The notes under the pieces were generated by a model. It saw nothing but the letters and a program-made list of their open reading frames with translations, was not told the origin of the DNA and did no database searches. Position numbers and translations under genes: made by a program. DNA of 64,000 nucleotides, from positions 3,463,076-3,527,075 of the forward strand of contig JASKMD010000024.1 of assembly GCA_030144725.1 (NCBI GenBank). Direction: 5' to 3'. Source of the DNA: Haematococcus lacustris (Eukaryota > Chlorophyta > Chlorophyceae > Chlamydomonadales > Haematococcaceae). Positions 56,003-64,000 of the stretch are shown here, piece after piece; position 1 is the stretch's first letter; the number at the start of each line of letters is the position of its first letter.

Positions 56003-57418
56003 AGCTGGCGCCCCTGCCTGCCTGCCTGCCTAGCTGCCTCCCCTGCCTGCCTGCCTGCCTACCTGCCTCCCCTGCCTGCGTGTGGCCGCCTTGGCCCTGT
56101 TATGTGTAGCCTGGCCCACTTCCTGCCTGCCTGCCTGTGGCCACCCTGGCCTGCTCCCTCACCTGGCGGTAAGCAGCAGGCATGGCGGGGAGGTTGGCAG
56201 TGCCCTGGCACCCAGGCAGCTGCGGACAGGGAGGGAGGAGGCACCCAGCCGCCAGCTATAACTGTGTGGCGCATGAGCAGGTAAGGGTGCAGTGTGGGGA
56301 TGTGGGTCTGGGTGGTAGCATTGGAGGCGACCCAGATGCAGGAGCTGGCGGAGGCGGGCAGGTGATGGTGCGGGCAGGTGGAGGTGGGCAAGTGGCAGTG
56401 CGGGCAGGTGCAGGCGGGCAGGTGGCGGTCCGAGGAGATGGCAGTAGAGGTCAAGTGGCTCCGTGACCAGGGATGGGAGGTGAGGGAGGCTGTCACCCAC
56501 ACCATCTAAATCATACCGGGCAAAACAGGTGCAGCAGGGGCCAGCTGGTTAGTGTTTTGGTCAGGCGGCCAAGCAGTGGTGGGTGCAGGAAGGGTGGGAG
56601 AGGGGTGAAGGGGGGTGGGAGGGGGGTGGAGAGAGGTGGCCTGCTGTGGGTCACAGGGTCAGCAGGGACCAGCTACCTCCCAGGCACCCCCTCAGTGCAT
56701 GCGGGTGTCACTTGGCGGTGTGTCGGTTGGCTGGTCGGTTGGTCAGTTGATTATGTTGTGAAGGGTGCTGGTGTGTGCAAGAAGGGCGGGAGGGTGTGGG
56801 GAGGGGGGTGAGCATGGTGGCGGGTGGGAAGGGAGGCGGCAGGGCAGGGAAGGGGGGACATGGCAGTGAGGGCATGGTGGGGGCTCACCTGTGGAGCTGG
56901 TTCTGGCACCAGCTCCTGGCAGGGGTCCAGCACAGGGGCGGGCACCGGCTGCTGGCCCTGCGCCGCCAGAGCGTTGCGCAAGAGCGTGATGTCCTGCTGG
57001 GCGGTGGCCAGCTGCAGCTCCAGACCCAGCACCTGTGGCCAGCCAAGCCACCCAGCAGCAGTAGCTGCAGCAGCCGCAACAACACACTGTGGCTGTTTGT
57101 TGAGGGTGTCAGGCAATGGGCAGGGGTTCATGGCGGTTGCTTTGCAGCATAGATTTGTACGACAGCTGCTGTATGTCTTGTGCTTGCTGCAGCTTGTTGA
57201 CACTGTGGTGGAGCTAGCACATGAGGACGGCAGTGAGTCACACCAGACACGGCACTCTTGCAGTGCAGAGGTGGGTTCTTTCTCTGGGTTGAGCTTTGCA
57301 AGCAGTCAATTACCTTGTTCTGTAACACCGCATCAGTGACATAAGAAGCTGGTTGCTGCTCGTCAGCTATCTCCCGTTGTGGTCCCTCCTGCTGCTGCTG
57401 CTGCTGCTGCTGACCCAT
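49017..57418 (-). CDS. Large coiled-coil protein of unknown function (10 exons)
   Basis: Exons (minus): 57418-57314, 57032-56889, 55145-55054, 54571-54396, 54281-54134, 53735-53555, 53412-53338, 52987-52443, 51519-50633, 50407-49017. The sum is 3744 nt (1247 residues) with every phase matching, which supports the model. Exon 1 starts M-G-Q-Q with a glutamine run. Exons 2-7 are almost continuous coiled coil (for example A-E-L-A-E-V-E-S-R-Q-L-R-S-K and R-L-Q-K-V-V-E-T-L-Q-A-K). Exon 8 is S/P-rich low complexity, exon 9 returns to Q-rich coiled coil, and exon 10 is a P/A/S-rich, probably disordered tail. No catalytic or membrane motif is seen. Such architecture is common in centrosomal, basal-body or ciliary scaffold proteins, but that is only a guess. 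Introns and exons 8-10 contain tandem repeats. Small extra exons inside the 1.74-kb second intron are possible. Confidence 0.8.
50408..50570 (+). repeat. GGGGTCAGGGGTG repeat in an intron
   Basis: About a dozen GGGGT(C/G)AGGGGTG-type units lie directly upstream of the acceptor of the last coiled-coil exon. Confidence 0.85.
51535..51625 (+). repeat. 12-bp (GGGTGGGCAGCA)n minisatellite
   Basis: About seven units beside exon 9 of the coiled-coil gene. Confidence 0.9.
51677..51703 (-). repeat. Short CCCTAA run
   Basis: Four telomere-type hexamers in an intron of the coiled-coil gene. Confidence 0.85.
51791..52098 (+). repeat. (GGGTC)n pentamer array, ~60 units
   Basis: About 290 bases of perfect GGGTC ending in a few AGGTC units; intronic. 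The long plus-strand ORFs over it are artefacts of the 5-base unit being open in all frames. Confidence 0.97.
55965..56080. repeat. (CCTG)n arrays
   Basis: Interrupted CCTG runs within the 1.74-kb intron of the coiled-coil gene. Confidence 0.85.
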
Positions 57419-57625
57419 GTCCAGAGTCTCAAATGCACTTGGTCAAGGCATCACGGACGCCGCTCGATGCAGCGCCGCAATCATGCGTGCCATCGACCAA
57501 GTCAGATGCGTTCCATTGCAAGGTAAGGCACATAAGGCAAGGTAAGGCTCACATAACTACTAAGCGGCTGATTGGTGGGCGCACTTTTTTCGTTTACGGG
57601 GTTCCTGGCATTACGGGCGTATAGC

Positions 57626-57741
57626 AGACTAAGCGGTCATCGCATACCGCACGGTGCTACGCCGATCGCACACGTCTCGGCACCGGGACATGCATGACAA
57701 GGTTGTGTAAATGACATTATCAGAGTTTGGAGGGTCTGACC
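57626..57741 (-). repeat. ~115-bp dispersed repeat, copy 2
   Basis: Inverted relative to 11464-11581 and 59440-59563. It ends GGAGGGTCTGACC at 57741, so copies 2 and 3 face each other across the SINE and the TIR element. Confidence 0.75.
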
Positions 57742-57840
57742 AGAAACCCTGTAATCTAGCAAGTGAGGCAACTCCTACGAAGTACAGGTAGCATTCCAAG
57801 CTCCAATTCCATTGCATTCAATTCAATTGCCTTACCTTGC

Positions 57841-58048
57841 AACTCCTGAACCCCACAGCCCTCATGCTACACCAAAATAAAGCATGAGTTGGAATCGAAC
57901 CAGGCTGCGAGCTCATCATTGTAAAGGCTACCGACAGTGTGCCTACTGCCCACTTCAGCTCAGCCTTCTGGTGTGTGTGCCTGTTGCCAGAGCCCTAGTA
58001 GCTCAAAACCACACACATCCCCTTTGTAAGGGGTTTATTGTTTTTGCG
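57841..58048 (-). repeat. SINE-like repeat, copy 2
   Basis: Counterpart of 8306-8510. The minus strand has the B box GGTTCGATTCC and the end carries CCCCTTTGTAAGGGG, a perfect 6-bp hairpin, before TTTATTGTTTTT. Confidence 0.55.
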
Positions 58049-58209
58049 CAGTATCGCTTTGCGGGCAGTGAGCTTGGAATGCTACCTGTACTTCGTAGGC
58101 TGCGGTTGCGTGTGCAACGGTGAGATGGGTGAAATGGTGGGCGCTGCCTGACGCTTGCATGGTGTTTCACATGGATGAGCATTGCCATCTGCCTTGCCTC
58201 AAGTCAGAC

Positions 58210-59435
58210 TCAGGCGCCCCCAACATGGGGTTGGTATTATGCATGCAAGTACTCTCTCTCGATACTTCATTGTTTTCGATAGCGATTGTCACATTGGTAG
58301 CTGCAAATTGATGCGCGTCATCTGCCCATCAGCGCACGACATTGGAGTCTTTGCTCGCGTACTGCCACATGTGCCCGCGAACAAATCACAGCGGCGAGAC
58401 TGGTCTCCGTGGCACCATGAGCCACATCGCTGTGACCCCATCTACCTAGCGTAGTGAGCTGATTGTGCACAAATGGAATGTCCGGCCAACACCCAACGCA
58501 ATGTCTGCCGGGCGTGCAGGGCACCTTGACGGGGTGATTGAAACGTCTGGGCGTATTCGCTTTCGCCGAACACACCATTTGGGTCGGCGCACACCAAGGT
58601 ATCACCGGCTTACACCCCCCCCTCCTCCACTGTGTCCTCCACCGTGTTACACCCGCTGCACCCATAGAAAAAGCGATACGTAATGTTTGTTCTTGACCCA
58701 TTGGCGCATCTATCGAAACAAACCGCACGTTAAACAGCCCAGGCCTCTATCAGTTTGATATCTTTAAAGTGACATCATGTTCTCCAAGCAGAATCAGGGC
58801 CACGGGGCTGTGGGGTGGCAGTTGAGCTATGAAACTTTGCACGCAGGTGGATGGGATGTAGGGGAGTGTAACTCTCTGAGGAGCCGAGTTCAAACTCGGT
58901 CATAGTGTGGAGTTGTGCGACTGACTGCATGGCCCTGGTCCTGAGATCGGCTAAGTGAGTTGGGGGTCACAGACCAAAGTGAGCTTTTGCCATATCTGAG
59001 TATGAGGGTGTGTAACAATGTCTAAAAGGAGCCTAACCTAGTAAGTAGCATGCTGTAAGTCGAGATGGTCGAGCTGTGGCATTGCCCTCAAGGTATGGGG
59101 GGGAGGTGGGCTCATTGCCACACTGCCGCAACCGCTTTCCGATCCGACTGCTGCCGCCGATGCGCATGCTCGTGTAGAGCAACCTAAGCGGCGCGGGTGG
59201 TCGCAGCGATGACTGCAACCCCGAACCGGCTCAAATTTGAATTACTAACTTTGATGCTTTGCTGTGCACGGCCTACTGACTGGATAATGATTCTGGATGG
59301 GTGAAAGGTAGCTGGCTGGGTTGGCTACATACTGAGCCAGCTAACATTGAATTTGGCGCAGCGAGTGCAGAGTTACAGCCGTCCTACTACCAGGGGTCGG
59401 TTTACTGTCATTTTTTGAATGTTGGGAGCGCCTGA
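58210..59435 (-). mobile_element. TIR element, family C, copy 2 (1226 bp)
   Basis: Ends TCAGGCGCCCCCAAC and GTTGGGAGCGCCTGA; the direct flanks GTCAGAC / GTCAGAC are a perfect 7-bp duplication. The inside is the reverse complement of copy 1 over nearly its whole length, including the conserved frame with P-D-I-P-F-V-H-N-Q. It is inserted at the edge of the 115-bp repeat. Confidence 0.85.
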
Positions 59436-59439
59436 GTCA

Positions 59440-59563
59440 GACCCTCCCAACTCTGATCTTTCCATGTACACAACCTTGTCATGTATGTCCCGGTTCCGGG
59501 AAGTGTGCGATGGACGTAGCATCGTGCGGGGTGCGATGACCGCTTAATTTGCTACACGCCCGT
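59440..59563 (+). repeat. ~115-bp dispersed repeat, copy 3
   Basis: Opens CCCTCCCAACTCTGATC and follows the same path as copy 1, including CACAACCTTGTCATG and GACCGCTTA. Confidence 0.7.
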
Positions 59564-60129
59564 GATGCCAGAAACCCACAAGGTTGTGTAAAACCGATCA
59601 GCCGACCGCTCTCGCAACATTGCGCAGCGCAAGTGCGCTGTGGAGATGCTTCGCAATGACGTGGTGGCCTCTTGCAGCTCTAAGGGTAAGTACAGCCGGC
59701 GTATCTAATAACTCCCGGCTCAATCAACCCGGCATTGTTTCCCTGATGTAGGCGCGCACCTACTTCTATTTCTTTTGGAACGCTAGGCCCAATCTGGTGT
59801 AAAGCTCAGAAATACCTCTTAACTCGAGGTAAGAACTGGCATGTCAAGCCAGTGCAGCCTACACGAAGCTTGCTGTGTTGCTGGTGTGCTTAATTGTCAA
59901 ATGAAGCAAAATGACCCGCTCTTGGTCACTCTTAATGTAGGAAAGGCATTTGTTACCAGGAAATTATATACCTTGTGCATAGCTACCCCCAAACACCACG
60001 ATTGGCAACTGTTGCACGAGCCCGCTTACCCAATCTCAACTACCATCACCACTACCACCACCTCCTAGTCTACCTTCACCTACCGCCTCCTCTCATCTTA
60101 TCCTACCTCAGCCAAACCCCTTACGGGTT
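59564..60129. other. Intergenic, no gene seen
   Basis: Left part of the decayed hAT element or its flank; an ACC/ATC simple run sits near 60040-60065. Confidence 0.4.
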
Positions 60130-61843
60130 GTCGCAACAATCGCACCAAGGCCATCAGAGCCGATGGTGTTCGAGGGCGTGCTTGTACATCAGCAGCTCGG
60201 CAACAACAAATCCTCATGTCCACGGTTGCGGTCACAGAGGCAAAACTGGAGGAGGCCAGTTCCTAGCTTCACACATGCCAGATTTTCAACTTGCGCACTG
60301 TCACTGTCATGTGTCATGCGTGGTGGAGGACAAAACCGTATGCACCCTAGTAACTGACACGCCCTCATCGATGCTCATCGAACTGCTTGAGACACAGCCA
60401 CCTCACATCATGTGCTTAAGCTGCCATGCACACATCATCAATCTCTTCTTCACCAGTAAGTACATGGCCTACACAAACACCCAAGAGGCAACAGACCCAC
60501 CACCACCTCCCAAACCCACACCTCTTATTGTCCCTCTCTCCCACGCTGGGCACGTTCTGATGATGTTGCCATGCTCATGATGTTGCTCCATCAGAGGTCA
60601 TAGAGTTGCCATCCTTCTGCGAGCACATTGAATAAGTCAAGGAGGTCGTCCATTACTTCCTCTACCTGCAGCTGTCACACGAGCTGTTGCTGCAACACAG
60701 GGCTGCCACAGCACCTGCACCAACAGCACCAGCGATGGCGGCAACAACTGTGCCTGCCAAGCAAGTGGAGTTGGTGTCAATGTCTCGGACACGCTTTGCC
60801 AGCCTACAACACATGTGCAATGTTCAACACAACAAGTCGTTAAGCCACCCCACCTGGGTCTCAATCACACTAGCCCTTTTCTTTGTTGCTAGTTTGTGTT
60901 GTCGTTGTTGCTGTCGATGTAGGCGCTAAGGAGTGTGGCTATCTCTGACTCACTAGGCAATGATGCTTGGTCACACAACGTCATCGCCTTGGTGTTCGAC
61001 CCTGACTTCTAGGAAGAGTGAATTGTGGGCACTCTAGCGCCTGTTGCCAAGCTAGTGGAAGCCCTTCACGCTGATACTGTTAATCTTGCCCATGTGAACT
61101 TTGGGCTGATGGAAGTCGAGGCAAAGTTTGTCCAGGTTACTAGGTAATCACATGTTTACATGACTATTGTGTTCCTCCTCTAGGGTCGTAGTTGGCTCAC
61201 CTAGAGGGGCTCAGAGCTGCCTTCCTGGCTGCTGGCCACCCTCACCCTCCTACTCCTTGGGAGTGAGGCTGGATCAAATGGTTATGTTGTGTGCAGGTCA
61301 TGCCCACTAGCGCTCCAAGATGATGTATTTGATCTAGAGCAGGTGTGGGATCAGCGCATGCTCTATGACCACCATCCTGCACTGTGCCTGGCCGCTGTCA
61401 CCGACCCCAACTTCCAAGACAAGCACGGAGCTCTGCTGCCAAATGAGGAGTGCAGAGGATCTGGCTGCTCGCTTGGCACCAGGAGCAGCCCACGGCAGCT
61501 GAGACACAGCAGCATTGCATGGGCAACGCTGAAGCTGCAAATTCATGGCATCATGCATGGGCAACAACGGTAGTGGAGTAGTAGGCAGCAGTAAGTAACT
61601 CACCAGATCAGAATGCATGGATGGGAGCTGCATTCGCACACGTATGCATGGATATGCTTGATGACCTTTGGTTTTGGTGGATTTGGTGCACCAAATTGTC
61701 TCCTGATTTTTGCATTGGGTGGGCAGGAATTTAAAGAGGGTTGTGTGCAAAGTTTCAGGCACTTCATTCTTGCATTCAAGTTCCATTTATTGCATGCAAG
61801 AATGAAACAATGCAATAGTGAAAAAACGCAAAGTCACAACCCT
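60130..61843 (+). pseudogene. Decayed hAT transposase (DUF659/Dimer_Tnp_hAT type)
   Basis: Plus-strand fragments in order: L-V-T-D-T-P-S-S-M ... P-H-I-M-C-L-S-C-H-A-H-I-I-N-L-F (60345-60455), which fits the TD...S...CxAHxxNL core of hAT/DUF659 proteins; F-C-E-H-I-E stop V-K-E-V-V-H-Y (stop at 60633-60635); S-R-T-R-F-A-S-L (~60785); L-V-F-D-P-D-F stop (~61010); L-A-P-V-A-K-L-V-E-A-L-H-A-D (~61040); and D-H-H-P-A-L-C-L-A-A-V-T-D-P-N-F (~61365-61420). In-frame stops show it is dead. The right end TCACAACCCTG near 61843 matches the hAT-type termini elsewhere in the window. Confidence 0.7.
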
Positions 61844-62684
61844 GGTTGAATGTGGAGGTGTTAGCCAGCCTCTAAAGTCGACCACTCGCAGAAGGGATAT
61901 TCTTTGTGTTAGTATGCATCAATATGCGACTCTCGTAGTAGCAAGAGGGTAACAAGGGACAGATTTTGAGGCGTGACACAAAAATGAAAGCCAGTTGACT
62001 TGGTCAAACTTGCATGTCATTAACATGCCGCCATCGCGCTTTGCGTCGGTCACATCCCCAACCCGTACCCATATCCGATACGCATCAGCACGCCTTGGGC
62101 ACGTCACGTGCATGCTGCCCAATGTGGGCGACGACGACGTTGCCGTGGGAGGACGTCTGCGCGACATTGGGTGAGCGCGCACAAAGCCCACATCGCTGGC
62201 ATTGCTGGCGCCGTCACAAGCAATGCACGTGGCCCTTGCAGGGGGCCCTCCCGCTGTCTCGGTGCAATGGCTGAAGATTCCCGGGCTGGGTACTAAGCTG
62301 CCTCAGCAGCAGGCGTGGGTGCTGGTCAACCCTGCTAGCTGTTCTAGCAACGGCCTGGCTGCAGGGCAATATGTGCTGGTGAGGTGCCACCAAGGGTGGG
62401 AGCAGCAACACACGGCACGCACTGTTTCACTGGGACAGGAAACATCAGCCATGCCCTGCATGCCTGCATCTGCCTTGAGGCATGAGGCAGGACCCATCCC
62501 CTGAGACTGTACACAACGTAATCAAAAGTAATTGTGCTGATCTGATCAAACTGGGGGTGCTTACCTGCTTACCTGGTGACCATGACCCTAACCCTACCTG
62601 ATAAGGTGGTGGTATGATCTGAGTTGGTCCAACTCGATCTATGCTCATGCGCCCTTTCACTCCCAGGCAGTGTTAAGCTGCAGT
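61844..62684 (+). other. Possible exon(s) of an unidentified gene before the gap
   Basis: An ATG-started frame at 62025-62172 and a second frame at 62202-62378 (V-Q-W-L-K-I-P-G-L-G-T ... A-W-V-L-V-N-P-A-S ... G-Q-Y-V-L) look coding, and the latter ends at a good donor (CTG/GTGAGG). My attempt to splice the two gives an early stop, so the structure is unresolved. No family recognised. Confidence 0.3.
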
Positions 62685-63184
62685 NNNNNNNNNNNNNNNN
62701 NNNNNNNNNNNNNNNNNNNNNNNNNNNNNNNNNNNNNNNNNNNNNNNNNNNNNNNNNNNNNNNNNNNNNNNNNNNNNNNNNNNNNNNNNNNNNNNNNNNN
62801 NNNNNNNNNNNNNNNNNNNNNNNNNNNNNNNNNNNNNNNNNNNNNNNNNNNNNNNNNNNNNNNNNNNNNNNNNNNNNNNNNNNNNNNNNNNNNNNNNNNN
62901 NNNNNNNNNNNNNNNNNNNNNNNNNNNNNNNNNNNNNNNNNNNNNNNNNNNNNNNNNNNNNNNNNNNNNNNNNNNNNNNNNNNNNNNNNNNNNNNNNNNN
63001 NNNNNNNNNNNNNNNNNNNNNNNNNNNNNNNNNNNNNNNNNNNNNNNNNNNNNNNNNNNNNNNNNNNNNNNNNNNNNNNNNNNNNNNNNNNNNNNNNNNN
63101 NNNNNNNNNNNNNNNNNNNNNNNNNNNNNNNNNNNNNNNNNNNNNNNNNNNNNNNNNNNNNNNNNNNNNNNNNNNNNNNNNNNN
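62685..63184. other. Assembly gap (500 N)
   Basis: Exactly 500 N, probably a gap of unknown length. It hides the upstream exons of the flavoprotein gene. Confidence 1.
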
Positions 63185-63279
63185 CTGCTCTGCCCTGCCC
63201 TCCTTCCCCCCCTGGCCCCAGCCCGCCCCCCCTTCCAGCTGGCAGCATTGCCCTCCAGCCCCCCACCACCAGCCCGCAG

Positions 63280-64000
63280 CTACCCTGTGGCTGCAGGCTT
63301 TGTGGACCCTGCTGCCACTGAGGCGGACACCAAGTTCCTAGCGCCTGAGAAGCTGCGGGGCATAGTGAGTGACCCCTACACACACAACACCACCTCGCCC
63401 CTGCCTAACCTAACCCCAGCCCTCCTCCTGAACCCCCCCACCCTCTCTTTACTGGTCAGGGGCGGCATGCAGCCATGCACCATGCGGCATGCAGGGCGGG
63501 GTGATGCTGAACCGTGAGGGGCACCGCTTTGTGAATGAGCTAGGGCCGAGGGACCGCGTGTCAGCCGCCCTGCTGCAGTGAGTGGATTGCGCAGGGGGGG
63601 GGCCATGGGGGGCCCAGGGGGGGGGCCAGGGGGGGGCCCAGGGGGGGGGCCAGGGGGGGGGGCCAGGGGGGGGGCCAGGGGGGGGGCCAGGGGGGGGGCC
63701 AGGGGGGGGGCCAGGGGGGGCAACGGCCAGGCGAGGGGGAGGGGTAGTGTTTTTGCAGCCATGCAGCCATGCAGCCATGCAACCATGCAGCTAGAGGCCA
63801 GGGGCTGCTGAGGTGTTAATCTTGCCACACCCCTACCGGCCCCCCACCCCCCCCGCCTGCTGCTCTCCCCCAACCCCCCCACTGCTTTGCTGGCTCCCTG
63901 GCCCAGGCAATCCCTCAAGCAGGCCTGGCTGGTGCTGCCGGCAGCTGGGGCGGCGGAGTATGGTCAGGCCGCCATTGACTTCTACTGCTCCAAGAAGCTG
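63280..64000 (+). CDS. Fumarate reductase/flavocytochrome c-type flavoprotein, partial
   Basis: Three exons are visible: 63280-63364, 63495-63577 and 63907-64000, the last running off the window; phases agree. They encode Y-P-V-A-A-G-F-V-D-P, then L-R-G-I joined to G-G-V-M-L-N-R-E-G-H-R-F-V-N-E-L-G-P-R-D, then a segment ending F-Y-C-S-K-K-L. This fits the C-terminal half of the FAD-binding domain of soluble fumarate reductases (yeast Osm1/Frd1 and bacterial flavocytochrome c), around the capping domain. Family members reduce fumarate or related 2-enoates using FAD and sit in mitochondria, ER, plastid or cytosol; the site here cannot be told because the N terminus is in the gap. The intron at 63578-63906 carries a G-rich minisatellite. 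A urocanate-reductase-like paralogue is an alternative. Confidence 0.85.
63590..63722 (+). repeat. (GGGGGGGCCAG)n intronic minisatellite
   Basis: About eleven G-rich units of 10-11 bases between two flavoprotein exons. Confidence 0.9.

Noticed and set aside
62025..62378. Two-exon gene start spliced 62170 to 62242
   Set aside because: The join shifts into a frame that stops at GGG TAC TAA; kept only as an unresolved coding-like stretch.

Overview
The window looks like nuclear DNA of a chlorophyte green alga of the Chlamydomonadales type. Its genes have many short introns with GT(G/A)AG...CAG borders. The DNA is GC-rich and loaded with microsatellites and minisatellites. The proteins best match plant and algal families. 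The broken Fanzor-like genes and the general texture remind me of Haematococcus lacustris, but that species name is memory-based inference and was not checked by any search. Two assembly gaps (1-414 and 62685-63184) interrupt the window.

Layout. 415-6806 is a nearly complete Ty3/gypsy chromovirus-type LTR retrotransposon with matching LTRs and a textbook -1 frameshift heptamer between gag and pol. 8.3-9.3 kb holds a SINE-like repeat and a Fanzor fragment. 9329-10841 is a two-exon gene for a plastid-type TerC membrane protein. 11.4-21.2 kb is a transposon graveyard. It contains three more broken Fanzor (eukaryotic TnpB/OMEGA) genes, two of them followed by a shared ~70-bp right-end block, and a three-deep nest of TIR elements. 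21233-29604 (minus) is a 13-exon cyclic-nucleotide-gated channel gene. 29.9-36.4 kb holds a ~1.8-kb palindromic TIR element, a 2.2-kb TIR element carrying a ~680-bp G-tract array, tRNA-like and AT-palindromic repeats, and a small SAP-like ORF. 36465-48320 (minus) is a 22-exon gene for the TFIIH helicase XPB/ERCC3. 49017-57418 (minus) is a 10-exon gene for a 1247-residue coiled-coil protein of unknown function. 57.6-61.9 kb is again transposon-rich and includes a decayed hAT transposase. 63280-64000 (plus) holds three exons of a fumarate-reductase/flavocytochrome-type flavoprotein that runs off the end.

I built the exon models by hand from splice signals, phase and family motifs. In the channel, coiled-coil and TerC genes all phases agree. 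The XPB model is in frame apart from one extra base at a G7 run. The host genes are unrelated housekeeping or signalling genes and form no operon-like unit. The biologically unusual material is the mobile DNA: candidate OMEGA elements with a conserved right end, a TIR family with perfect 7-bp target duplications in three copies, and nested insertions whose order can be read from the duplications.
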